Notes under the pieces: model-generated
The model's input: the letters and a program-made list of their open reading frames with translations, nothing else
The model's database searches: none
Told to the model about the DNA's origin: nothing
NCBI RefSeq assembly: GCF_000420825.1
Contig: NZ_ATVR01000007.1
Coordinates: 62,001 to 126,000, forward strand
Length of the DNA: 64,000 nt
Reading direction: 5' to 3'
Source of the DNA: Butyrivibrio sp. AE2015
GTDB lineage: Bacteria > Bacillota > Clostridia > Lachnospirales > Lachnospiraceae
Made by a program: the position numbers and the translations under genes
Shown here: positions 45,116 through 54,076 of the stretch, one piece after another
Position numbering within the stretch: the stretch's first letter is position 1
Layout: every line of letters starts with the position of its first letter

Positions 45116-45817
45116 ATGGAGAACATATTAGTTTGCGATGATGACAAAGAAATAGTTGATGCGATCGAGATCTATCTTTCACAGGAGGACTTCAGAATAT
45201 ATAAGGCCTATGATGGGGTAGAGGCACTTGATATCATTAGGAAAACAAAGATATCACTGGCAATTGTAGACATCATGATGCCCAAAATGGATGGGATGAG
45301 AATGGTGATGGAGCTTAGAAAATTCAGTTCTATTCCTGTTATATTCTTATCTGCCAAGTCAGAGGATTCTGATAAGATATTGGGACTTAACATCGGCGCC
45401 GATGATTATGTCACAAAGCCCTTTAATCCTCTGGAGCTGGTTGCAAGAGTCAAGTCCAACTTAAGACGATACACAACCCTTGGAAGCATGGAAGATAAGG
45501 AGAATGTCTATAAGACCGGTGGCCTTGTTATTGACGACAATTCCAAGGAATGTTTTGTAGATGGTGAAAGGATAAGACTTACGCCTATCGAATATAATAT
45601 TTTAGAGTTTCTTGTGAAAAATAAGGGCAAGGTATATTCGATCAATCAGATCTATCAGAGCATCTGGCAGGATAACGGATCTTTTGCTGCAGACAATACA
45701 ATAGCTGTCCATATCAGACATATCAGAGAAAAAATAGAGATCAATCCAAGAGATCCAAGGTACCTCAAAGTTGTGTGGGGTGTGGGATACAAGATTGAAG
45801 ATGAGGAGCCATGTTAA
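45116..45817 (+). CDS. OmpR/PhoB-type response regulator
   Basis: 233 residues from the ATG at 45116 with GGAG six bases upstream; an ATG four codons earlier overlaps that site. Receiver domain with phospho-acceptor Asp52 ('AIVDIMMPKMDG'), Thr/Lys switch ('FLSAKSED', 'DYVTKPFNP'). The winged-helix output domain covers ~135-230 ('TPIEYNILEFLVKNKGKV', 'AVHIRHIREKIE'). Its gene overlaps that of the sensor kinase. Similar to VanR-like regulators of wall or antibiotic stress. Confidence 0.95.
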   Translation: MENILVCDDDKEIVDAIEIYLSQEDFRIYKAYDGVEALDIIRKTKISLAIVDIMMPKMDGMRMVMELRKFSSIPVIFLSAKSEDSDKILGLNIGADDYVTKPFNPLELVARVKSNLRRYTTLGSMEDKENVYKTGGLVIDDNSKECFVDGERIRLTPIEYNILEFLVKNKGKVYSINQIYQSIWQDNGSFAADNTIAVHIRHIREKIEINPRDPRYLKVVWGVGYKIEDEEPC

Positions 45818-48264
45818 AAAAGCCAATTAATTTTAAAATTCTTACATTGATCCAGCATGTTCTTGCGGCATTTATAGCCTTTTCGCTGGTCTTTATATTT
45901 GCCGGGACCAGCATAATCATTACAGGTGCCAGGGGAGATTATTCCTACACATTGTATGAATCAGACAGGAACAGAGCCTATGAGGATTCATATCTTTTCA
46001 ACAACATTCTTGGCAATAACCTTGCTGATGTCATAAGGCTCATAGCCATCAGAAGCCAGTTAGAAACGGCAGGCGAGTACGACAGCGAAAAGACAATTGA
46101 TGTAACTGCCTATGTGAACAGAGGAACTACGCTTCCGGGAGACTACGTCACTGCTGTTTATACAGTATCAGATCTTTTAAAGTGGGCCCAAAGTGGCTTT
46201 ACTTATGAAACAAGAAATTTCACCGAGGAAGAGAGCAGCTCATTTTTAAGTGCCACAACTACATATACGCACCTTAAGAACAATCTTATGTCAGGTGGGA
46301 TGAATTCTTATCTTAGTTCCGGGCTTTCTGATAACAGCGTTGCCTTTACAGTTTCAGGAAATTCCGTTCCTTCGGGAGGTACTCACAATATTCTCGTTTC
46401 AAGATATCAGACTGTAGATGGGAAAAATATTGAGGACCTTGTATCAAACTGGGAAGAGTACAGCCTTTTGTGCAGTAATGTAGAGGAGGCTGCGGGAACG
46501 CTTTTATCCAACTTCGAGGAATATGGAAAGCTCCTTTCGTACTATGGATATCAGTCAAGTAACTTAAGGTACTATATTTCCAGAACAGTAAGTGGCAGTA
46601 CATCTGTGTTTACCAATATTTCCGAGCTTTCTGGAGAGACAACCGGAATAGATATAAAGAGTGTATTTGAAGGCTACGGCAGATACATATATTACTGCCC
46701 ATATGAGCTTAAGTACGAGACCAACACTCTTATAAAAGAAAACGTGGTAAGAAGCCTTCTTAAAACTTACAGCTACGCCTATCCTGATCAGATAAAGGTT
46801 TACGTGGCTGTAGATACTTTAGGCTACCCATGCAGCGATGATTTTTATCAGGGAAAGAGCAGTTTTGCCAAATATATGCCTTACAGGACACAGATCTTGA
46901 TACTGTGCTTTGTTGCGGCATTCATGTATATACTTCTGTTTATAATAACTCTTAAGACGCCTGTTATTGTAAACGGAAGTACTATAAAGACCGAGATAGC
47001 CTGTCTTAAGAATATTATAATAATGGCGGCTCCTTTTGGTGCTTTTGTACTGGCGTCTGTTATAACACAGATGAGTTACATGAAGATGGTTCGGCTTGAG
47101 AACTTCCCCGTATATGCGGCTTTAGGTGCTTTCGTGTTTAATGTTGGATTTCTGGGACTTATTTATGGTATTGCAGATAAGGTAAAAGAGAAGGCTCTTT
47201 GGAAAGATTCTATCCTAAGAATGGTAATTATTGGGGCAAAGAATCTGATCCTTACAACTACTGACAATGGAAATGTGATCATAAGGACCTGGATTCCATA
47301 TATATTTTTTGTGGTAATAAATCTTTGCCTGTTTAAAATAGGTCTTGCAGGTGTAATTATCGCAGCATTTTTGGATATACTAATTGGTATATATCTGTAC
47401 AGACAAAACCTTGACAGAGACCGTATCATCAAAGTCATAGAGCAAATAAAAAATGGGGACGTTAAATCAAAGGTCGACGTTTCAGCACTTCATTCAGACA
47501 ATATAGCTCTTGCAGATGCAGTTAATTCCATTGGTGAAGGAATTGAAAAAGCTGTGGATACCAGTATGAAGGATGAAAAACTGAAAGCAGATCTTATAAC
47601 AAATGTATCTCATGATATTAAGACTCCGCTGACTTCCATAATCAACTATGTGGACCTTATAAAGAGGGAAGATATCGGTAATGAGAGAGTAATCGAGTAC
47701 GTAAATATACTTGATCAAAAATCTCAAAAGCTTAAAAAGCTTACTGAAGATCTGGTTGAGGCTTCAAAAATAAGTTCGGGAAATATTAGTATTGAGCTTT
47801 CAAAAATAGATTTTGTTGAACTGATCAATCAGACTATCGGCGAATTTTTCGAGAAGTTTGAAAAAAGTGGCCTTACTCCGATTTTTAAAGCCCAGGAGAC
47901 GAATATATCCATAGTTGCAGATGCAAGGCACTTATGGAGAGTCTTGGAGAATCTTTTTAACAATACCTGTAAGTATGCCCTGTCAGGAACCAGAGTATAT
48001 CTGGAGATGTACACTTTGGAGGATGCAGAAGGCAAAAAGAAAGCCTTCTTCTCAATTAAGAACATATCTGCAAAAGAGCTTAACGTAAGTGCCGATGAAC
48101 TGACTAAGAAATTTATAAGAGGGGATGAATCAAGGACAACTGAAGGAAGCGGACTTGGACTTTCTATTGCCAAGAACCTTACCATTGCCCAGGGCGGAAC
48201 CTTTGACATCAGGCTTGACGGAGATCTCTTTAAAGTAATAATTGGATTTGATATTGCAGAATAA
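45811..48264 (+). CDS. sensor histidine kinase with large extracytoplasmic domain
   Basis: 817 residues, coupled to the regulator gene. Helix ~13-35, an extracytoplasmic region of about 320 residues (~38-358), then a cluster of about six membrane helices (~362-530). HisKA with His601 ('NVSHDIKTPLTSI') and HATPase: 'LFNNTCKYA' (N box), 'GSGLGLSIAKNL' (G2). The long Ser/Tyr/Asn-rich outside region has no domain I recognise. It probably senses an envelope or extracellular signal and phosphorylates Asp52 of its partner. Confidence 0.92.
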   Translation: MLKKPINFKILTLIQHVLAAFIAFSLVFIFAGTSIIITGARGDYSYTLYESDRNRAYEDSYLFNNILGNNLADVIRLIAIRSQLETAGEYDSEKTIDVTAYVNRGTTLPGDYVTAVYTVSDLLKWAQSGFTYETRNFTEEESSSFLSATTTYTHLKNNLMSGGMNSYLSSGLSDNSVAFTVSGNSVPSGGTHNILVSRYQTVDGKNIEDLVSNWEEYSLLCSNVEEAAGTLLSNFEEYGKLLSYYGYQSSNLRYYISRTVSGSTSVFTNISELSGETTGIDIKSVFEGYGRYIYYCPYELKYETNTLIKENVVRSLLKTYSYAYPDQIKVYVAVDTLGYPCSDDFYQGKSSFAKYMPYRTQILILCFVAAFMYILLFIITLKTPVIVNGSTIKTEIACLKNIIIMAAPFGAFVLASVITQMSYMKMVRLENFPVYAALGAFVFNVGFLGLIYGIADKVKEKALWKDSILRMVIIGAKNLILTTTDNGNVIIRTWIPYIFFVVINLCLFKIGLAGVIIAAFLDILIGIYLYRQNLDRDRIIKVIEQIKNGDVKSKVDVSALHSDNIALADAVNSIGEGIEKAVDTSMKDEKLKADLITNVSHDIKTPLTSIINYVDLIKREDIGNERVIEYVNILDQKSQKLKKLTEDLVEASKISSGNISIELSKIDFVELINQTIGEFFEKFEKSGLTPIFKAQETNISIVADARHLWRVLENLFNNTCKYALSGTRVYLEMYTLEDAEGKKKAFFSIKNISAKELNVSADELTKKFIRGDESRTTEGSGLGLSIAKNLTIAQGGTFDIRLDGDLFKVIIGFDIAE

Positions 48265-48271
48265 AAAATAA

Positions 48272-48308
48272 GTGCCCATAACATGGAGTTATGGGCACAT
48301 TTTTTATA
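48272..48308. terminator. bidirectional terminator between kinase and prs
   Basis: 11-bp perfect stem GTGCCCATAAC / GTTATGGGCAC with 5-nt loop, then ATTTTTTATA. A-rich bases precede it, so it can serve the convergent prs transcript as well. Confidence 0.9.
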
Positions 48309-48311
48309 TAT

Positions 48312-49511
48312 TTAATCGAAGAGCTCAGTTGGAGTCTTGCATCCTGAGTTGTATTTGCCGACAATCTCATGAATCTTGTCTGTTGGCATATTAACTGTAG
48401 CCATAGAAGCGTCGTGATTAAGGAAATCAATGATAGTAGCAAGGAATTTACCCATATCTGCGATGAATATGTATTCTCTTGATGTAACTTCCTCATTCAT
48501 GTAAGTGAGGTTAGTAGTAATAACTGCGTCAAAGTATCCTTTTTCGTAGCCGTCATCAAACTTGCTCATTCCGTCTGTGAAAAGACCGAAAGTAGTGCAG
48601 ATGAATACCCTTTTAGCTCCCATGTTCTTGAGCTGCTTGGCAGTATCTATCATACTTGATCCCGAAGATATCATGTCATCGATGATGATAACATCGCGGC
48701 CTGAAATATCAGAACCAAGGAATTCGTGAGCAACAATAGGGTTAGTTCCGTTAACAACGTGAGCATAATCACGTCTCTTATAGAACATACCTGTATCAGC
48801 GCCGATTACGTTTGCAAAATAAACGGCTCTGTCAAGAGCTCCCTCATCAGGGCTAATGACAGTTAGATGATCCTTATCAACTACAAGGTCATCAATGTGA
48901 GATAAAAGAGCCTTCATAAACTGATATGAAGCAAGGAAATTATCAAATCCACCAAGAGGCTTGGCGTTTGATATTCTTGGGTCATGAGCATCAAAGGTAA
49001 TAAAGTTTGAGATACCCATGTCATGAAGCTCAGCAAACATCTGAGCAGCATCAAGTGATTCCATACCATTTCTCTTGTGCTGACGTCCTTCGTAAAGGAA
49101 TGGCATGATAACATTTATTCTTTTTGCTTTGCCAGTAATTGCACCTATAACACGTTTAAGATCCTGATAATGATCATCAGGAGATTTGTGGTTGACGTAA
49201 TTGTACATTTTATAAGTTATGCTGTAATTGCATACATCAGTAAGAATGTAAACGTCGTTTCCTCGAACACTTTCCTTGATAGTAGCTTTAGCTTCACCAC
49301 TGTTGAATCTGTCAAGGTTGATATCGATCTTGTAATTGTCTTTTACATAGCCGTGAAAAGCGGGATCGTTCTCAGGCATTTTGTAAAGTTCGTGTCTGAA
49401 CTCTGAGATATAACGATTGACGCTGTCACCAAGTTCTTTGGCTGAATCCATTACAATTAGATTAAGAGGTGCAACCGGAATAGTACCTTCCAGTTTTCTA
49501 AAATCTGGCAT
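48312..49511 (-). CDS. prs: ribose-phosphate pyrophosphokinase, long variant
   Basis: 399 residues, about 80 longer than classical enzymes, as seen in related clostridia. Motifs: 'MPFLYEGRQHKRNGMESLDAA' region (divalent/ATP site), 'FDAHDPRI', 'VISPDEGALDRA' and PRPP loop 'DVIIIDDMISSGSSMID'. It makes PRPP for nucleotide, His and Trp synthesis. AAGGAAG site. Divergent from the DUF512 gene; their -35 boxes appear to abut. Confidence 0.95.
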   Translation of the reverse strand: MPDFRKLEGTIPVAPLNLIVMDSAKELGDSVNRYISEFRHELYKMPENDPAFHGYVKDNYKIDINLDRFNSGEAKATIKESVRGNDVYILTDVCNYSITYKMYNYVNHKSPDDHYQDLKRVIGAITGKAKRINVIMPFLYEGRQHKRNGMESLDAAQMFAELHDMGISNFITFDAHDPRISNAKPLGGFDNFLASYQFMKALLSHIDDLVVDKDHLTVISPDEGALDRAVYFANVIGADTGMFYKRRDYAHVVNGTNPIVAHEFLGSDISGRDVIIIDDMISSGSSMIDTAKQLKNMGAKRVFICTTFGLFTDGMSKFDDGYEKGYFDAVITTNLTYMNEEVTSREYIFIADMGKFLATIIDFLNHDASMATVNMPTDKIHEIVGKYNSGCKTPTELFD

Positions 49512-49543
49512 ATTTTTCGCTTCCTTCTTTGAAATATTTAGAT

Positions 49544-49558
49544 TAGAACATAGTTCTA
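49544..49558. promoter_or_regulatory. inverted repeat in the prs leader
   Basis: TAGAAC-ata-GTTCTA, perfect 6-bp inverted repeat ~35 bp from the prs start. Candidate operator or small leader hairpin. Confidence 0.35.
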
Positions 49559-49584
49559 CATTTACTGTTTTAACATCTATGGTG

Positions 49585-49613
49585 CTGACACGTCAAGGAC
49601 AAGATGGTATAAT
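49585..49613 (+). promoter_or_regulatory. consensus promoter directly before the DUF512 gene
   Basis: CTGACA (49585-49590), 17-bp spacer, TATAAT (49608-49613). The expected start is 49620-49621, exactly at the ATG of the DUF512 gene. On the other strand TTGACG (49591-49596) abuts this -35 and may serve prs. Confidence 0.8.
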
Positions 49614-49620
49614 ACAGGGC

Positions 49621-50979
49621 ATGAAGAAGAATATAGGACACCTTATCGGTAGTGTCGATGAGGGAAGCATAGCACAAGAATTAAATATTGAACCGGGCGA
49701 TAAGCTCTTAAAAATTAATGATCAGGTAATAGAGGATATTTTTGATTTTCAATACCTTGTTCAGGATGAACACCTTGATGTACTGATTGAGAAACCAAAT
49801 GGCGAGCAGTGGCTTTTAGATATTGATAAGGATTTTGACGAGGATCTTGGAATTGAGTTTGAGAACGGACTCATGGATGATTACAGGTCCTGTAGCAATA
49901 AATGTATTTTTTGCTTTATTGATCAGATGCCAAAGGGCATGAGAAAAACACTGTATTTTAAGGATGATGACTCAAGACTGTCTTTCCTTCAAGGCAATTA
50001 TGTAACACTTACCAATATGTCTGAGGCGGATATTGACAGGATATTAAAATATCATCTTTCTCCTATCAATATTTCTTTTCAGACTACCAATCCGGAACTT
50101 AGATGTAAGATGCTCGGCAACAGATTTGCCGGTGAAGCACTTAAAAAAGTAGACAGATTATGTGCTCCGGGTACCGGAATTGAGATAAATGGGCAGATAG
50201 TTCTTTGTAAGGGCGTCAATGATGGTAAAGAGCTTGAAAGGTCCATTTCTGATATGTCCAAATATATACCGAACCTTCAAAGTGTATCAGTAGTTCCGGT
50301 TGGACTTTCCAAATACAGAGACGGGCTTTATCCGCTTGAACCCTTTAACAGTCAGGATGCCGGAGAGGTCATTGACCTTATAGAAAGCTGGCAAAAGAAG
50401 ATTTATAATGAATATGGGATGCATTTCATTCATGCAAGCGATGAGTGGTACTTCCTTGCAGGAAGAGATTTCCCTGAAGCAGAAAGATATGACGGCTATA
50501 TTCAGCTTGAAAATGGCGTTGGAATGATGAGGCTTCTTATAGATGAGTATGAAGAGGCACTTAAAAAGGCTGTTTCAGAACACAAGACGCACCTTGATAG
50601 CCTAAACAGAGAGATATCGATTGCCACAGGAAGACTGGTATATCCATGCATCAGGGATATGGCAGAGAAGGCTATGAGTATTTGTACTGGACTAAAAGTG
50701 CATGTTTATGAGATAATTAACGAGTTTTTTGGCGAGAGGATTACCGTTTCAGGTCTTCTTACCGGAACAGATATCATAAATCAGCTTAAGGGAAAAGAGC
50801 TTGGGAGCGAGCTTTTTCTTCCTGAAAACCTTCTTCGAAGCGGAGAGGACTATCTTCTTGATGACGTGAGGATCTGCGACATTGAGGAAAAACTAAACAC
50901 TAAAGTTGGAATATCAAAGTGCGATGGTCATGACCTTGTTTCAATATTATTTGATATTCCGGAAGATGAACTTTTATAA
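49621..50979 (+). CDS. radical-SAM-like DUF512 protein with PDZ-like N-terminus
   Basis: 452 residues from the ATG at 49621. Residues ~5-65 resemble a PDZ domain ('GSVDEGSIAQELNIEPGDKL'), followed by an iron-sulfur cluster motif CxxxCxFC (Cys91, Cys95, Cys98 in 'CSNKCIFCFIDQMP'). A DUF512 domain follows to the C-terminus ('VSVVPVGLSKYR', 'FHASDEWY'-like segment). Function unknown; gene neighbours der-plsY-gpsA are usual in clostridia. No ribosome-binding site at useful spacing, consistent with leaderless translation. An upstream in-frame ATG at 49579 also lacks a site. Confidence 0.88.
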   Translation: MKKNIGHLIGSVDEGSIAQELNIEPGDKLLKINDQVIEDIFDFQYLVQDEHLDVLIEKPNGEQWLLDIDKDFDEDLGIEFENGLMDDYRSCSNKCIFCFIDQMPKGMRKTLYFKDDDSRLSFLQGNYVTLTNMSEADIDRILKYHLSPINISFQTTNPELRCKMLGNRFAGEALKKVDRLCAPGTGIEINGQIVLCKGVNDGKELERSISDMSKYIPNLQSVSVVPVGLSKYRDGLYPLEPFNSQDAGEVIDLIESWQKKIYNEYGMHFIHASDEWYFLAGRDFPEAERYDGYIQLENGVGMMRLLIDEYEEALKKAVSEHKTHLDSLNREISIATGRLVYPCIRDMAEKAMSICTGLKVHVYEIINEFFGERITVSGLLTGTDIINQLKGKELGSELFLPENLLRSGEDYLLDDVRICDIEEKLNTKVGISKCDGHDLVSILFDIPEDELL

Positions 50980-50988
50980 AGGATAATT

Positions 50989-52317
50989 ATGAGTAAGAAA
51001 AATATTGTTGCGGTAGTTGGCCGCCCAAACGTTGGAAAATCAACACTTTTTAACGCTCTGGCAGGTAGCAGGATTGCTATTGTTCAGGATACACCTGGCG
51101 TTACCAGAGACAGAATATATCAGGATGTTGAATGGCTTAATCACAGCTTCACACTTATTGATACAGGTGGTATTGAGCCTGATTCCAAGGACATCATTCT
51201 CTCACAGATGAGAGATCAGGCACAGATAGCCATTGATACAGCAGATGTTATCATTTTCATGGTAGATGTTAAGCAGGGACTTACTGATTCTGATTCAAAA
51301 GTGGCAGATATGCTCAGAAGATCAGCAAAGCCTGTAGTTTTGTGTGTAAATAAGGTAGATAACTTCAACAGGGATTCACTGGATGTATATGAGTTTTATA
51401 ACCTTGGAATTGGAGAGCCTTTCCCTATTTCAGCGGTTAATAAGCAGGGAATAGGTGATCTTCTTGAAGAAGTTGTAAGTCATTTCAGTAAGGATTCAAC
51501 AAGTGATGAAGATGATGACACAACCAAGATAGCAATCATTGGTAAGCCTAACGTTGGTAAGTCATCTATTATCAACAAACTCATAGGCGAGAACAGACTT
51601 ATTGTATCTGATATTGCAGGAACAACGCGTGATGCTATCGATACAGAAGTAAAATATAACGGTAAGAAATATACATTCATTGATACAGCAGGACTGCGCA
51701 GGAAAAATAAAGTAAAGGACGAGCTTGAGCATTACATGATCGTCAGAACTGTCGGTGCCGTTGAAAGAGCTGATATAGCAATCCTTGTTATTAATGCAGA
51801 GGAGGGCGTAACGGAGCAGGATGCCAAGATAGCCGGAATAGCTCATGAAAGTGGTAAGGCTGTGATCATCGCTGTTAATAAGTGGGATCTTATCGAAAAG
51901 GATAACCACTCTGTAAAAGAGTTTACAAAGGATATCAGAAATACTCTTTCATTTATGAATTATGCAGAGATCATCTTTATTTCTGCCGAGACAGGACAGC
52001 GTCTTGTAAAGCTCTATGATCTTATTGATATCGTAAGTGAGAACCATTCACTCAGAGTTGCGACTGGTGTTCTCAATGAGATCATGACACAGGCAGTTGT
52101 AATGCAGCAGCCACCGAGTGATAAGGGTAAGATATTAAAGCTTTACTACATCACGCAGGCTTCTGTAAAGCCACCAACATTCGTTATATTTGTAAATGAC
52201 AAAAAGCTTATGCATTTTAGTTATACCAGATATATTGAAAACCAGATCAGAGAAGCCTTCGGATTCAAGGGGACTCCTTTGAGATTTATTATCAGGGAGA
52301 GAAAAGAGGATAAATAA
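50989..52317 (+). CDS. der: ribosome-associated GTPase Der (EngA)
   Basis: 442 residues with two tandem GTPase domains ([12 protein letters not shown] and [12 protein letters not shown], 'DTGGI' and 'DTAGLRRK', 'NKVD' and 'NKWD') and a C-terminal KH-like domain. Essential for 50S maturation. AAAGGATAAT site, nine bases after the DUF512 gene, and immediately followed by plsY. Confidence 0.98.
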   Translation: MSKKNIVAVVGRPNVGKSTLFNALAGSRIAIVQDTPGVTRDRIYQDVEWLNHSFTLIDTGGIEPDSKDIILSQMRDQAQIAIDTADVIIFMVDVKQGLTDSDSKVADMLRRSAKPVVLCVNKVDNFNRDSLDVYEFYNLGIGEPFPISAVNKQGIGDLLEEVVSHFSKDSTSDEDDDTTKIAIIGKPNVGKSSIINKLIGENRLIVSDIAGTTRDAIDTEVKYNGKKYTFIDTAGLRRKNKVKDELEHYMIVRTVGAVERADIAILVINAEEGVTEQDAKIAGIAHESGKAVIIAVNKWDLIEKDNHSVKEFTKDIRNTLSFMNYAEIIFISAETGQRLVKLYDLIDIVSENHSLRVATGVLNEIMTQAVVMQQPPSDKGKILKLYYITQASVKPPTFVIFVNDKKLMHFSYTRYIENQIREAFGFKGTPLRFIIRERKEDK

Positions 52318-53001
52318 ATGACCACATCAGGTTTAGTTGGGGCGCGAATTGTCTGCATTATCATCGGTTATGTTTTTGGAATGATACAGACAGCTGTTTT
52401 CTATGGAAGGCTTAAAGGCGTAGATATAAGAAAAGTTGGCTCGGGTAACGCCGGAACCACCAATACATTAAGAGTACTTGGACCCAAGGCAGGAGCTGTA
52501 GTTCTTTTAGGTGATATGCTCAAATGTATGGTTGCCATATTTATAACTTATCTTATGTTTGGAAGATCCAATCCGGAATATATCATACTGTTTATGGCTT
52601 ATACTGCTGCAGGAACTGTTCTTGGGCATGACTTTCCTTTCTTCCTTAAATTCAAGGGTGGCAAGGGAATCGCATGTACTGCAGGATATACTATTTATCT
52701 CAGTATACAGTTCAATATTCTTTTCCTTATAATGGGACTTATTTCATTCTTCCTGCCATTTAATCTGTTCCATATTGTTTCAATCTGCAGTTTGTTCTAT
52801 TATTCTGCACTTCTTGTAACAACGATCATATATGGACAGATGGGTCTGTTTTATGCACCTCAGGGAGCTCTTATTGAAGTTTATATAATAGTTGCACTCT
52901 TGACTTTGCTTGCTTTTTATCAGCACAGAGGAAATATTAAAAAGCTCATAAATGGTCAGGAACGCAAAACCTATATATTTAAAAAGAATAAAGTGGATTA
53001 A
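52318..53001 (+). CDS. plsY: glycerol-3-phosphate acyltransferase PlsY
   Basis: 227 residues, five membrane helices. Family motifs: 'VGSGNAGTTNTLRVLG', 'GHDFPFFLKFKGGKGIA'. It transfers acyl from acyl-phosphate (made by PlsX) to glycerol-3-phosphate at the membrane. Adjacent gpsA supplies that substrate. Confidence 0.96.
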   Translation: MTTSGLVGARIVCIIIGYVFGMIQTAVFYGRLKGVDIRKVGSGNAGTTNTLRVLGPKAGAVVLLGDMLKCMVAIFITYLMFGRSNPEYIILFMAYTAAGTVLGHDFPFFLKFKGGKGIACTAGYTIYLSIQFNILFLIMGLISFFLPFNLFHIVSICSLFYYSALLVTTIIYGQMGLFYAPQGALIEVYIIVALLTLLAFYQHRGNIKKLINGQERKTYIFKKNKVD

Positions 53002-53026
53002 TTTAAGACTTAATGGGAGATAGGAC

Positions 53027-54052
53027 TTGGATAACAGGCAAATTGGTGTCATAGGAGCAGGTAGCTGGGGAATAGCACTTGCGTATCTTTTAACAAATAA
53101 TGGACATAGTGTTACTGTATGGTCGCGAAGTGAGGCTACAGTAGAAAAACTTAAGAATTATCATGGTAATGAAGATAAACTTCCGGGAGTCAAACTACCT
53201 GAAAGCGTTGTTTATACTTCAGACATAAAGTCAGCAGTAGAGAATAAAGATCTTTTAGTTTTAGTTGTTCCATCTGCACATTTACGTGAGACCGTAAAGC
53301 TTATGAAGCCTTTTATAACAGGTGATGATGAGCATAAGCAGATAATAGTCAACTGTACAAAGGGAATTGAGGATGACACACTTATGGTCATGTCAGATGT
53401 AATCCTTGATGAAATCCCGGGATGTGATGTATGTGTTTTATCAGGTCCTTCTCATGCAGAAGAAGTGGGTAAGGGGCTACCAACATCAATTGTTGTTGGA
53501 GCTTTTGAGAAAGATATTGCAAGATATGTACAGAACGTATTTATGAATAATGTTTTCAGGGTATATATTAGCCCTGATATGCTTGGAATAGAAATTGGTG
53601 CAGCTCTCAAAAATGTTATTGCCCTTGCTGCAGGAATGGCTGATGGATATGGACTTGGGGACAATGCCAAGGCAGCCCTTATCACGAGAGGAATTGCTGA
53701 GATTGGGCGTCTCGGAATGGCAATGGGCGGAAAGTTTGAGACCTTTAGCGGACTTTCAGGAATTGGTGACCTGGTTGTTACCTGTGCTTCAATGCATTCC
53801 AGAAACAGACGAGCAGGAATTCTTATTGGACAGGGGAAATCCTATCAGGAAGCCATGGACGAAGTTCATATGGTTGTAGAGGGCGTATATAGCGCCAGAG
53901 CTGCTCTTAAGCTTGCTCAAAAGTATGAAGTGGAGATGCCTATCGTACAGGCAGTAAATGACATATTGTTTAACAATAAAGCACCGGGAGATGCACTAAA
54001 TGACCTGATGCTAAGAGATAAGAAGATAGAGAACAATTCACTGGATTGGTAG
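53027..54052 (+). CDS. gpsA: glycerol-3-phosphate dehydrogenase [NAD(P)+]
   Basis: 341 residues with a TTG start (53027), good GGGAGATAGG site. The Rossmann motif 'GVIGAGSWGIALAYLL' begins at residue 6, so no upstream start is possible. Other motifs: 'VLSGPSHAEEV', 'ALKNVIALAAGMADG', 'TFSGLSGIGDL'. It reduces dihydroxyacetone phosphate to glycerol-3-phosphate for phospholipids. Functions directly with PlsX and PlsY. Confidence 0.97.
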   Translation: MDNRQIGVIGAGSWGIALAYLLTNNGHSVTVWSRSEATVEKLKNYHGNEDKLPGVKLPESVVYTSDIKSAVENKDLLVLVVPSAHLRETVKLMKPFITGDDEHKQIIVNCTKGIEDDTLMVMSDVILDEIPGCDVCVLSGPSHAEEVGKGLPTSIVVGAFEKDIARYVQNVFMNNVFRVYISPDMLGIEIGAALKNVIALAAGMADGYGLGDNAKAALITRGIAEIGRLGMAMGGKFETFSGLSGIGDLVVTCASMHSRNRRAGILIGQGKSYQEAMDEVHMVVEGVYSARAALKLAQKYEVEMPIVQAVNDILFNNKAPGDALNDLMLRDKKIENNSLDW

Positions 54053-54076
54053 CATTTAAGTAACTGGGGGCTTTTT

